A DNA stretch of 64,000 bases from Ornithinimicrobium avium. GTDB lineage: Bacteria > Actinomycetota > Actinomycetes > Actinomycetales > Dermatophilaceae. Positions within the stretch are counted from its first letter, which is position 1; every line of letters starts with the position of its first letter. The notes under the pieces were generated by a model. That model was given only the letters and a program-made list of their open reading frames with translations, searched no databases and had not been told where the DNA came from. The DNA lies in contig NZ_CP031229.1 of the NCBI RefSeq assembly GCF_003351765.1, positions 1,798,001 to 1,862,000 of the forward strand, written 5' to 3'. Position numbers and translations under genes: made by a program. Below are positions 41,882 through 51,200 of the stretch, piece by piece.

Positions 41882-42859
41882 TCAGGGCAGGCTGCGCACG
41901 GCGCGGACCAGGTCGCCGAGCACGGCCGAGGCCGTCTCGTCGCCGCCGGCGCCTGCTCCCTGCAGCCGCAGCGTGCCGGCCGAGCGCGCCTCGATCACCA
42001 CGACGTTGACGCTCTCGCGCACCTGCGCCAGCGGGTCGTCCTGGGGCAGCGCGACCGGACGGACCGCCACCTCGACCCGGTCGAGGCCGCCGGCGCGCGA
42101 GCGCCAGGCGGAGGCGACCAGCTTGACCACGGTGCCGTGGGCCGCCGCCTGCCGGAAGTCGGCGTCGGTCAGCCTGCTGATCCCCTGGCGCTGCACGTCC
42201 TCGAGCGCGACGGGAAGGTCCCACGCGGTCCGGGCCAGGATGACGATCTTGGCGGCCGCGTCGAGCCCCTCCAGGTCCTCGGTCGGGTCCGCCTCCAGGT
42301 AGCCCAGCTCCCCCGCCTGCCGCACCGCGTCCTGGAACGGCACGCCCTTGCGCGCCACGAGGTCGAGCACGTAGTTGGTCGAGCCGTTGACCACCCCGGA
42401 GATCGAGGTGATCTCGTCACCGGCCAGGCTCTCGCGGACGACCGCCATGACGGGGACCGCCGCCATCACCGCCCCCTCGTAGTGCAGCCCCGCCCCCGCA
42501 CCGTCGGCGACGGCGTGCAGCTCGGGGCCGCGCTGGGCGATGAGCTGCTTGTTGGCGGTGACGACCGGCACCCCGCGCCGCAGCGCGCGCTCGATCAGGG
42601 TGCGGGCCGGCTCGATCCCGCCCATCACCTCCACGACGACGTCGGCACCGTCGACGAGTGCCTCGACGTCGGTCGTCAGCAGCTGGGGGTCGACGCCGTC
42701 GCGCGGGCGGGAGGCGTCGCGCACGGCGACCCCGGCCAGCTCCAGGGGGCGGCCGCAGCGCGCGGCCAGCAGATCGGCGCGCCCCTGCAGGAGGCGGGCG
42801 GTGGCGGCGCCGACGGTGCCGGCTCCGAGCAGGGCGACGCGCAGGGGCTGGGGGCTCAT
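41882..42859 (-). CDS. hom: Homoserine dehydrogenase, short form without ACT domain
   Basis: A 325-residue NAD(P)H-dependent enzyme that reduces aspartate semialdehyde to homoserine for threonine and methionine. It has the Rossmann start LLGAGTVGAATARLL, the catalytic GVVNGSTNYVLD region, ELGYLEADPTEDLEGLDAAAK with catalytic Asp/Lys, and a normal C-terminal catalytic fold. Typical actinobacterial Hom is about 430-440 residues with a C-terminal ACT domain for threonine feedback; here the chain ends after the catalytic domain. AGGAG precedes the ATG. It follows argS by 25 bases, and thrC, thrB and lysA, often located here, are missing. Confidence 0.93.
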   Translation of the reverse strand: MSPQPLRVALLGAGTVGAATARLLQGRADLLAARCGRPLELAGVAVRDASRPRDGVDPQLLTTDVEALVDGADVVVEVMGGIEPARTLIERALRRGVPVVTANKQLIAQRGPELHAVADGAGAGLHYEGAVMAAVPVMAVVRESLAGDEITSISGVVNGSTNYVLDLVARKGVPFQDAVRQAGELGYLEADPTEDLEGLDAAAKIVILARTAWDLPVALEDVQRQGISRLTDADFRQAAAHGTVVKLVASAWRSRAGGLDRVEVAVRPVALPQDDPLAQVRESVNVVVIEARSAGTLRLQGAGAGGDETASAVLGDLVRAVRSLP

Positions 42860-42884
42860 GGGGTCTCCTGGGTGGGTATGCGGC

Positions 42885-44534
42885 TCACATGCGCTCGGGC
42901 GCCGAGACGCCGAGCAGCGTGAGCCCGTTGGCGAGAACCTGTCGGGTGGCGTCGTTGAGCCACAGCCTCGAACGGTGCAGGTCGGTGATCTCCTCGTCCG
43001 CGGAGAGCGGCCGGACGCGGCACTCGTCGTACCACTTGTGGAAGTCGCTCGCGAGCTCCTCGAGGTAGCGGGCGACCCGGTGCGGCTCGCGCAGCTGCGC
43101 CGCCTGGGACACCACGCGGGGGAAGTCGCCGAGCGTGGCCAGCAGCGTCGCCTCGGTCTCGTGCTGCAGCAGGGAGGGGTCGAAGCCGTCCTCGCGCAGC
43201 ACGCCGTCCTCGCCGGCGAGCCGGGCGACGTTGCAGGTGCGCGCATGGGCGTACTGCACGTAGTAGACCGGGTTGTCGTTGGACCGCTTGCGCAGCTCCT
43301 CGCCGTCCAGGTCCAGCGGGGTGTCCGCAGGGAACCTCGCCAGGGAGTAGCGGACCGGGTCGGTGCCGATCCACTCCAGGAGGTCGGAGAGGAACACCGC
43401 GTTGCCGCGGCGCTTGCCCATCCGCTCGCCGCTGATGTTGATCAGCTGGCCGATGAGCACCTCGATGTTGGCCTCGGGGTCGTCGCCGGCGCAGGCCGCG
43501 ATCGCCTTGAGCCGCCCGACGTAGCCGTGGTGGTCCGCGCCGAGCATGTAGACCTTCTGGGGGAACCCGCGATCCTTCTTGGACAGGTAGTACGCGCAGT
43601 CCGCGGCGAAGTAGGTGGGCTCGCCGTTGGCGCGGATCAGCACCCGGTCCTTGTCGTCGCCGAACTCGGTGGTGCGCAGCCACACCGCGCCGTCCTGGTC
43701 GAAGACGTGGCCCTGCTCGCGCAGCCGCGCGACCGCCTCCTCGACCTTGCCTGTGTCGTGCAGCCACTTCTCGCTGAACCACACGTCGAAGTGGACGTTG
43801 AAGTCCTCGAGCGTCTGCTGGATCTGCGCCAGCTGCAGCTCGTAGCCACGGGTCCGGGCGAGCGCGCTGGCCTGCGCCTCGGGCAGCTCGAGCAGGTCGG
43901 GGCGCTCGGCGAGCATCTGCCGGGCGAGGTCGTCGATCCACGGGCCTGAGTAACCACCCTCGGGCACGGCGGTGCCGCGCGCCGTCGCCACGATCGAGGC
44001 GCCGAACTTGTCCATCTGGGAGCCGGCGTCGTTGATGTAGTGCTCGGCGGTCACGTCCGCGCCGCTGGCCGTCAGGAGCCGGTTCAGGGCGTCGCCGAGC
44101 GCCGCCCACCGGGTGTGGCCGATGTGGAGGGGCCCGGTCGGGTTCGCCGAGACGAACTCGAGGTTGACCACGTGCCCGGCCAGGGTGTCGTTGGTGCCGT
44201 AGCGCTCACCCTGCTCGACCACCGACCGCGCCAGCTCGCCCGCGGACGCCGCGTCGAGGGTGATGTTGAGGAAGCCGGGGCCGGCGACGTCGACCCGGGC
44301 CACCCCCGGGACCGCGCCCAGACGCTCGGCCAGCTGCTGGGCGAGCTGGCGCGGCGGCATACCCGCCCCCTTGGCCAGCTGGAGCGCGACGTTGGTCGAC
44401 CAGTCGCCGTGCTCCCGGCTGCGGGGACGCTCCACACGCACCCGCCCGCGGTCGGGCACCTGCATCGCCACACCGTCGGCGGCGGCCGCGGTCAGGGCGG
44501 CGTGAATGGCATCGGCGAGCTGCTCGGGGGTCAC
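42885..44534 (-). CDS. argS: Arginyl-tRNA synthetase
   Basis: A 549-residue class I aminoacyl-tRNA synthetase. The HIGH motif is in NPTGPLHIGHTRWAALGDAL (about residue 132), the KMSK-like site is GERMGKRRGN, and the C-terminal anticodon-binding domain ends LLGVSAPERM. The start is GTG at 44534 with TAGACT seven bases upstream. It is divergent from a tRNA-Arg gene only 88 bases away. Confidence 0.97.
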   Translation of the reverse strand: MTPEQLADAIHAALTAAAADGVAMQVPDRGRVRVERPRSREHGDWSTNVALQLAKGAGMPPRQLAQQLAERLGAVPGVARVDVAGPGFLNITLDAASAGELARSVVEQGERYGTNDTLAGHVVNLEFVSANPTGPLHIGHTRWAALGDALNRLLTASGADVTAEHYINDAGSQMDKFGASIVATARGTAVPEGGYSGPWIDDLARQMLAERPDLLELPEAQASALARTRGYELQLAQIQQTLEDFNVHFDVWFSEKWLHDTGKVEEAVARLREQGHVFDQDGAVWLRTTEFGDDKDRVLIRANGEPTYFAADCAYYLSKKDRGFPQKVYMLGADHHGYVGRLKAIAACAGDDPEANIEVLIGQLINISGERMGKRRGNAVFLSDLLEWIGTDPVRYSLARFPADTPLDLDGEELRKRSNDNPVYYVQYAHARTCNVARLAGEDGVLREDGFDPSLLQHETEATLLATLGDFPRVVSQAAQLREPHRVARYLEELASDFHKWYDECRVRPLSADEEITDLHRSRLWLNDATRQVLANGLTLLGVSAPERM

Positions 44535-44541
44535 CCCCGCG

Positions 44542-44547
44542 AGTCTA
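44542..44547 (-). promoter_or_regulatory. Candidate -10 box, argS
   Basis: TAGACT on the minus strand, seven bases before the GTG at 44534; leaderless spacing. Confidence 0.5.
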
Positions 44548-44622
44548 GTGGCGTGCGCGCCCTGCCCCCGACGGGCGGCGTTACGGCGCCTGCCCTCCTG
44601 GCTGGTATCGTTTCACGCCGTT

Positions 44623-44694
44623 GCCCCCGTAGCTCAGGGGATAGAGCACCGCCCTCCGGAGGCGGGAGCGCAGGTTCGAATCCTGCCGGGGGCG
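44623..44694 (+). tRNA. tRNA-Arg, anticodon CCG
   Basis: A full cloverleaf: acceptor stem GCCCCCG/CGGGGGC, D arm GCTC...GAGC, anticodon stem CCGCC/GGCGG with loop CTCCGGA (anticodon CCG, codon CGG), T arm GCAGG-TTCGAAT-CCTGC. The discriminator is G, and the 3' CCA is not encoded. A strong terminator follows. It lies divergent from argS, the enzyme that charges it. Confidence 0.96.
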
Positions 44695-44702
44695 CAACAG
44701 GA

Positions 44703-44734
44703 CAGGGCCGGTGCTCCGCGGAGCACCGGCCCTG
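44703..44734 (+). terminator. Terminator of tRNA-Arg
   Basis: A 32-base perfect palindrome with 16-base arms (CAGGGCCGGTGCTCCG and its complement), starting nine bases after the tRNA. Confidence 0.75.
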
Positions 44735-44751
44735 CCCGTCGGAGGGCGGGG

Positions 44752-44757
44752 TACGTT
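44752..44757 (+). promoter_or_regulatory. Candidate -10 box, aldehyde dehydrogenase gene
   Basis: TACGTT, six bases before the ATG at 44764; leaderless spacing. Confidence 0.45.
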
Positions 44758-44763
44758 CGCACC

Positions 44764-46206
44764 ATGACTCCCGGCCCCCCGACCGTGACCCACTCCTTCG
44801 TCGCGGGTGCCGACCTGCCCGCCGACGACACGTTCGACAACGTCGACCCGGCCGACGGCTCGGTCATCGGCGGGGTCGGCCGGGGCGGCGTGCGCGAGGT
44901 CGACGCGGCCGTCGGGGCCGCCGCAGCGGCGCAGAGGGCGTGGGCGCGGACCACGCCGGAGCAGCGCAGCACCGTCCTCACCAGGCTCGCCGACCTCGTC
45001 GACCGGGACCGCGAGCGCCTCGCCCGCCTGGAGTCGCAGGACACCGGCAAGCCGCTGGGCCAGGCCCGGACCGACGCGACGGTGTGCGCGCGCTACTTCC
45101 GCTTCTACGGCCACGCGATCGACGCCTACTACGGCACGACGATCCCGCTCGGGCCGGACCTGCACGTCTACACCCGCCGCGAGCCCTACGGCGTCGTCGG
45201 CAGCGTCGTCGCGTGGAACTACCCCATGCAACTGCTCTCGCGGGCGGTCGCCGCGTCGACCGCCACCGGCAACGCGGTGGTGGTCAAGCCCGCCGACGAG
45301 ACCCCGCGCACCGCCGTCGAGGTCGCCCGGCTGGCGATCGAGGCGGGGATGCCTGCCGGCCTGTTCAACGTGGTCACCGGCCTGGGCGCCGAGGCGGGGG
45401 CGGCGCTCGCGCAGCACCCGGGCGTGGCCCACCTGGGATTCGTCGGCTCGACCGTGACCGGCTCCTCGATCGCGCACGCGGCGGCCGACCGGGTCGTGCC
45501 GACCATCCTCGAGCTGGGTGGCAAGTCCGCCCACGTCGTCTTCGCCGACGCCGACCTGGACCTGACAGCCGGCTTCGTCGCCAGGGCGATCCTGCAGAAC
45601 GCCGGCCAGACCTGCTCGGCCGGCTCCCGCCTCGTCGTCCACGAGAGCGTGCGGGCCGAGCTCGTCGAGAAGGTGGCCGCCCGGCTGCGCGCCACCACCA
45701 TCGGCCCCGGCCTGGAGGACCCGGACCTCGGCCCCCTCGTGTCCGCCCAGCAGCAGGAGCGGGTCCGGGGGTATGTGGAGGGCGCCCGCTCGGGGGAGGT
45801 CGTCACCGGAGGCTCCGCGCCCGAGGACGAGCGTCTCGCGGGCGGCTCGTACTGGCTGCCGACCCTCATCGACGGGGTCGACCCGGGCTCCGCCATCGCC
45901 CAGGAGGAGGTCTTCGGACCGGTTCTGGTCACGATGCCCTTCGCCGACGAGGACGAGGCGATCAGCCTCGCCAACGCGACCGACTACGGCCTGCTCGCAG
46001 CGGTGTGGACCCGTGACCTGTCCCGGGCGCACCGGGCGGCGGCCGAGCTGGAGGCGGGGCAGGTCTTCGTCAACACCTACGGCGCCGGGGGCGGCGTCGA
46101 GCTGCCCTTCGGCGGCGTCAAGAAGTCGGGCTACGGCCGGGAGAAGGGCGTCGAGGCGCTGGACCACTTCACCCAGACCAAGACCGTGGTGATGAGGCTG
46201 GGCTGA
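44764..46206 (+). CDS. Aldehyde dehydrogenase, betaine-aldehyde-like
   Basis: A 480-residue NAD(P)+-dependent aldehyde dehydrogenase. The catalytic Glu is in ELGGKSAHVV and the nucleophilic Cys in NAGQTCSAGSRL. WNYPMQLLSRAV and KPADETPRTA are the cofactor-binding segments, and LPFGGVKKSGYGREKG is the C-terminal signature. It resembles betaine/aminobutyraldehyde dehydrogenases, but no osmolyte or polyamine genes are adjacent, so the substrate is open. A longer frame upstream would run through the tRNA and is rejected. Confidence 0.92.
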   Translation: MTPGPPTVTHSFVAGADLPADDTFDNVDPADGSVIGGVGRGGVREVDAAVGAAAAAQRAWARTTPEQRSTVLTRLADLVDRDRERLARLESQDTGKPLGQARTDATVCARYFRFYGHAIDAYYGTTIPLGPDLHVYTRREPYGVVGSVVAWNYPMQLLSRAVAASTATGNAVVVKPADETPRTAVEVARLAIEAGMPAGLFNVVTGLGAEAGAALAQHPGVAHLGFVGSTVTGSSIAHAAADRVVPTILELGGKSAHVVFADADLDLTAGFVARAILQNAGQTCSAGSRLVVHESVRAELVEKVAARLRATTIGPGLEDPDLGPLVSAQQQERVRGYVEGARSGEVVTGGSAPEDERLAGGSYWLPTLIDGVDPGSAIAQEEVFGPVLVTMPFADEDEAISLANATDYGLLAAVWTRDLSRAHRAAAELEAGQVFVNTYGAGGGVELPFGGVKKSGYGREKGVEALDHFTQTKTVVMRLG

Positions 46207-46284
46207 CCGGGCGCACCGCATACCCGTCCGAGGGAGGAGGCGCATCTCCGTCGGAGGTTGGATGTGCGCGCCGGGTGAGCCTGG

Positions 46285-46290
46285 TTGACT
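46285..46290 (+). promoter_or_regulatory. Candidate -10 box, ABC transporter operon
   Basis: TTGACT, six bases before the ATG at 46297. An in-frame TTG here is a less likely start. Confidence 0.35.
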
Positions 46291-46296
46291 GTGACC

Positions 46297-47256
46297 ATGA
46301 CCGACGTCGCCCTGCACGAGGGCACGGGGATCAGCATCCGGGGGCTCACCAAGACCTTCGGAACGCTCCGTGCCGTCGACGACCTGACCTTCGACATCCG
46401 CCCCGGCCGCGTGACCGGCTTCCTCGGCCCCAACGGGGCCGGCAAGACCACCACGCTGCGCATGCTCCTCGGCCTGGTGCGGCCCACCTCCGGCGAGGCC
46501 CTGATCGGAGGGCTGCGCTACGCCGACCTGCCCCGGCCGATGAACGTCGTCGGCTCCGCGCTGGAGGCCACCGGCTTCCACCCCGGCCGTTCGGGGCGCG
46601 ACCACCTGCGCGTGCTCGCGGCCACCCACGGCATCCCGGACAGCCGGGTCGACCAGCTGCTCGAGCTGGTCGGGATCCCCGCCGCCGCGCGCAAGCGGGC
46701 GGGCGCCTACTCGATGGGTATGCGGCAGCGCCTCGGTCTGGCGGCCGGCCTCCTCGGCGACCCCGGCGTGCTGCTGCTCGACGAGCCGGCCAACGGACTG
46801 GACCCGGAGGGCATCCGGTGGATGCGCGGGTTCCTTCGGCACCTGGCCGAGAACGAGGGCCGCACGATCGTGGTCAGCAGCCACATGCTCTCCGAGGTCG
46901 AGCAGACCGTCGACGACGTGGTCATCATCGCCAACGGCCAGGTCGTCAGCCAGGGCACGATCGAGGAGCTGCACGGGGAGCAGACCGCGCTGGTGCGCAC
47001 GGACGACGCCGCGGCGCTCGCGGCGGAGCTCGGCCGGGCCGGCCTGACCGCGCACCCCTCACCCGAGCACGGTCCCGACGCCCTGCAGGTCGAGGGTGCA
47101 GGCGGCGACCTGGCCCGCGTCGGCGACGTGGCGCTGGCGGCAGGCCAGCCGGTGCACGAGCTGCGCGCGCTGCGCACCGACCTGGAACGGCTGTTCCTGG
47201 AGCTGACCGAGTCGCCCGAGCACCGCAACCGCAACCTGCAGGAGAAGACCCGATGA
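46297..47256 (+). CDS. ABC transporter ATP-binding protein
   Basis: A 319-residue ABC-2-type ATPase. It has Walker A GPNGAGKTTT, Q-loop region, signature YSMGMRQRL (a variant of LSGGQ), Walker B VLLLDEPANGLDPEG and an H-loop SSHMLSEVE. The last 95 residues form the C-terminal domain of drug-export ATPases. It forms an operon with the following permease, overlapping it by four bases (ATGA). The substrate is unknown: an antibiotic, lipid or peptide is possible. Confidence 0.93.
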   Translation: MTDVALHEGTGISIRGLTKTFGTLRAVDDLTFDIRPGRVTGFLGPNGAGKTTTLRMLLGLVRPTSGEALIGGLRYADLPRPMNVVGSALEATGFHPGRSGRDHLRVLAATHGIPDSRVDQLLELVGIPAAARKRAGAYSMGMRQRLGLAAGLLGDPGVLLLDEPANGLDPEGIRWMRGFLRHLAENEGRTIVVSSHMLSEVEQTVDDVVIIANGQVVSQGTIEELHGEQTALVRTDDAAALAAELGRAGLTAHPSPEHGPDALQVEGAGGDLARVGDVALAAGQPVHELRALRTDLERLFLELTESPEHRNRNLQEKTR

Positions 47257-48095
47257 CCGGCCTGATCCGATCCGAGCTGCGCAAGGCCTTCACCACCCGC
47301 ACGGGGTGGGGCATGCCGCTGGCCCAGTTCCTGCTCGCCGCGGTCTTCGTCGGGATCACGGCCACGTTCATGCTCTTCGTCTCGGTGCCCGGGCCGACGG
47401 GCGAGGGGGGCGGCGCGCCGCTGGCCGACTCCCTGGACCCGGCGGTGCTCGCGCGGACCATTTATACCGGCGGTCTTCAGGTGGGTTACCTGCTCAGCCT
47501 GGTGCTGGGCATCCTGTCGATGGGCACCGAGTACCGCCACAAGACCCTGACCGCCACCTTCCTGGCCTCCCCACGCCGGGGCCGGGTGATCACCTCCAAG
47601 GTCGTGGCGCTGACCCTCGTGGTCGTGATCAACGGCCTGGCGCACCTGGCCGGGGCTCTGATCACCGGCGGCGCGATGCTCATGGCGGCCGACAGGGCGG
47701 TCTTCCCCGACGCGGGCGACCTGATCGGCGTGCTGGCCCGACTGCTGCTCGTGCTCGTCCTCTGGGGCCTGATGGGACTGGGGCTCGGGGTGCTGATCCC
47801 CAACCAGGTGGCGGCGCTCTTCGTGGGGGTGGCCTTCGCCTTCCTCATCGAGCCCCTGCTGGGCGTCTTCATCGGCATGGTCGACTCGTTGGCCGACGTG
47901 GCCCGGTTCTTCCCGAGCCAGGCCAGCTCGGCCGCCCTGAGCCTCTTCCAGGGGATGGACGCCACCACGATCGAGCAGGCCGGCGGCAATCCCGACCAGC
48001 TCAGCTGGTGGGTCGCGGCCCTGGTGCTGCTCGGTTATGCCGCCGTGATGACGCTCATCGGCTGGGTGCTCACCCAGCGCCGCGACGTGGGCTGA
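47253..48095 (+). CDS. ABC-2 type permease
   Basis: A 280-residue membrane protein with about six helices. The N-terminus LIRSELRKAFTTRTGWGMP and the central MGTEYRHKTLTATFLASPRRGR cytoplasmic loop are typical of ABC-2 permease subunits. It pairs with the ATPase encoded just upstream. A 13-bp-stem terminator follows 31 bases after the stop. Confidence 0.9.
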   Translation: MTGLIRSELRKAFTTRTGWGMPLAQFLLAAVFVGITATFMLFVSVPGPTGEGGGAPLADSLDPAVLARTIYTGGLQVGYLLSLVLGILSMGTEYRHKTLTATFLASPRRGRVITSKVVALTLVVVINGLAHLAGALITGGAMLMAADRAVFPDAGDLIGVLARLLLVLVLWGLMGLGLGVLIPNQVAALFVGVAFAFLIEPLLGVFIGMVDSLADVARFFPSQASSAALSLFQGMDATTIEQAGGNPDQLSWWVAALVLLGYAAVMTLIGWVLTQRRDVG

Positions 48096-48126
48096 CAGAC
48101 CCGAAAAGACCCGCGCGAGGGCCGCC

Positions 48127-48158
48127 GCGGCTCCGGTCGACACGCCGACCGGAGCCGC
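48127..48158 (+). terminator. Terminator after the ABC transporter operon
   Basis: 13-base arms GCGGCTCCGGTCG (48127-48139) and complement (48146-48158) around ACACGC. Confidence 0.65.
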
Positions 48159-48192
48159 CAACCCGGGTCCGCGACCTCCTTCTCCTTGCAGC

Positions 48193-48198
48193 TAGGCT
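48193..48198 (+). promoter_or_regulatory. Candidate -10 box, kgd
   Basis: TAGGCT, giving a leader of about 60 bases before the GTG at 48264. Confidence 0.4.
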
Positions 48199-48263
48199 GT
48201 GACCGAGGTGCATTCTGCGTGCATCGTCAGGCAGCCCGACGGATCGAGAAGAGGCGCAATTCC

Positions 48264-51200
48264 GTGGCCAACCCCCCGAGCAGCGACAAGACCCTCGAGG
48301 ACTTCGGAGCCAACGAGTGGCTCGTCGAGGAGATGCGCGAGCGATTCGACCAGGACCCAGGGTCCGTAGACCCCTCCTGGCGTAGCTATTTCGAGGGAGG
48401 TGCCAGCAGCTCCAACGGAGCGTCAGCCTCACCCGGCACAGCCTCACCCAGCACAGCCTCACCCAGCACCACGGCCCCGGCCGCCCAGCGGTCCGAGGAT
48501 GCACCACGGCCGGCCGCGCCCCAGCGGCCCGCCCCGGGCCCCCGGGTCGCCCCGGCTCCGCCCCGCAGCAGCCAGGTCCCTGCCCAGGCGCGGCCCGAGC
48601 AGAAGCAGGCGCAGTCGACGCCCGCCGCGTCCCAGCCGGCGAAGGCTGCGACGTCCACCACCTCCCAGCCCTCCGAGGCCGATCCCGCGAAGCAGGCCCC
48701 AACCAAGGAGAGCCCCACTCCGCGCGACTCGCCGGCCCCGAAGAAGGCCGGTCCGCAGACCGACGGCACCATGACCCCGCTGCGCGGCGCCGTGGCCCGC
48801 GTGGTCACCAACATGGAGAGCAGCCTGGAGGTGCCGACCGCCACCAGCGCGCGCAACCTGCCGGCCAAGCTCCTCATCGACAACCGCATCGTCATCAACA
48901 ACCACCTGGCCCGCTCCCGCGGCGGCAAGGTGTCCTTCACCCACCTCATCGGCTACGCCATGGTCAAGGCCATCAAGGCGATGCCGGAGATGAACAACGG
49001 CTTCACCACCGCCGACGGCAAGCCCGTCCTCGTCGAGCCGGCGCACATCAACCTCGGCCTGGCGATCGACGTGCCCAAGCCGGACGGCAGCCGCCAGCTC
49101 CTGGTGCCCAACATCAAGAGCGCCGAGAACATGACGTTCTTCGAGTTCTGGTCCGCCTACGAGAAGGTCGTCCGCAAGGCGCGTGACGGCAAGCTCACCG
49201 TCGAGGACTTCCAGGGCACCACGATCTCGCTGACCAACCCCGGCGGCATCGGCACGCTGCACTCGGTCCCCCGGCTGATGAAGGGCCAGGGCGCGATCGT
49301 CGGCGTCGGTGCCCTCGACTACCCGGCCGAGTGGCAGGGCGCCGCGCTGGAGCGGATCACCGCCGCGGCGGTGAGCAAGATCCTGACGCTGACCTCGACC
49401 TATGACCACCGCATCATCCAGGGCGCCCAGTCCGGGGAGTTCCTCCGCCGGATCCACCACCTGCTGCTGGGCCAGGACGGCTTCTACGACGAGATCTTCA
49501 CCTCGCTGCGGATCCCCTACATGCCGATCCGGTGGGCCCCGGACATCGCGGCGACCCACGACGACGACATCTCCAAGGCGAGCCGCATCCAGCAGCTCAT
49601 CCACGCCTACCGCACGCGCGGCCACCTGATGGCCGACATCGACCCGCTCGAGTACGTCCAGCGCACCCACCCCGACCTGGAGATCGAGAACCACGGCCTG
49701 ACCCTGTGGGACCTCGACCGGGAGGTGCCCACGGGCGGCTTCGGGGGCAAGCCCCGGATGACCCTGCGCAGCATCCTGGGCGTGCTGCGCGACTCCTACT
49801 GCCGGACCACCGGTGTGGAGTACATGCACATCCAGGACCCCGAGGAGCGGGCCTGGTTCCAGGAGAAGCTCGAGGTCAAGTACGACAAGCCGGCCCCGGC
49901 CGAGCAGCTGCGCATCCTGCGCAGGCTCAACGCGGCGGAGGCTTTCGAGACCTTCCTGCAGACCAAGTTCGTCGGGCAGAAGCGCTTCTCCCTCGAGGGC
50001 GGGGAGGCGGTCATCGCCCTGCTCGACAAGGTGCTGTCCAACGCCGCCGAGGACGACCTGTCGGAGGTGACCATCGGGATGCCGCACCGCGGCCGTCTCA
50101 ACGTGCTGGCGAACCTGGCCGGCAAGTCCTACGGGCAGATCTTCCGCGAGTTCGAGGGTCGCTCGACCCCCGGTTCGGTGCAGGGCTCGGGCGACGTGAA
50201 GTACCACCTGGGCACCGAGGGCGAGTTCCGCAGCGAGGAGGGCAAGAGCACGCGGGTCTACCTGGCGGCCAACCCCTCGCACCTGGAGGCCGTCGACCCG
50301 GTCCTGGAGGGCATCACCCGTGCCAAGCACGACCGCCTCAAGCTCGAGCACGACGGCGGCGACAAGGACTACAGCGTCCTGCCCGTGCTCATGCACGGCG
50401 ACGCCGCCTTCGCCGGCCAGGGCGTGGTGCTGGAGACGCTGCAGATGTCGCAGCTGCCCGGTTACCGCACCGGCGGCACGATCCACGTCGTCATCAACAA
50501 CCAGGTCGGCTTCACCACCGCCCCGTACCACTCCCGCTCCTCGGTCTACTGCACCGACGTGGCACGCACCATCCAGGCGCCGATCTTCCACGTCAACGGC
50601 GACGACCCCGAGGCGGTGGTGCGGGTCGCCGAGCTGGCCTACGAGTACCGCCAGAAGTTCCACAAGGACGTCGCTATCGACATGGTCTGCTACCGGCGCC
50701 GGGGGCACAACGAGGGCGACGACCCGTCGATGACCCAGCCACTGATGTACGACCTCATCGAGGCCAAGCGCTCGGTCCGCAAGCTCTACACCGAGTCCCT
50801 CATCGGCCGTGGCGACATCACGGTGGAGGAGGCCGAGGAGGCGCTGCGCGACTACCAGAAGCAGCTGGAGCAGGTCTTCACCGAGACCAAGGCCGCTCTC
50901 AAGGGCGAGGGTGACGGCACCCGCGGCCTGGAGCGCCCGCAAGCCCAGGACGAGGGTGACATGGGCACCCATCAGCGGCCCACCGCGATCAGCGAGGAGC
51001 TGCTGCACACCATCGGCGACTCCTTCGCCTCGGTGCCCGACGGGTTCACCATCCACCCCAAGCTGGCCAAGCTGATGACCCACCGGCAGCAGATGAGCCG
51101 CGAGGGCGGCATCGACTGGGCCATGGGCGAGCTGCTGGCCCTGGGGTCCCTGGTGGTCGAGGGCACGCCGGTCCGGCTCTCCGGGCAGGACTCGCGCCGG

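Noticed and set aside
46235..46280. Imperfect repeat GGCGCATC / GATGTGCGC as a terminator after the aldehyde dehydrogenase
   Set aside because: Arms mismatch in the centre and a stable stem is not evident.
44581..47055. Long minus-strand open frame over the tRNA and aldehyde dehydrogenase gene
   Set aside because: It runs through a tRNA gene, and its translation is Asp/Gly/Arg repeats without family resemblance.
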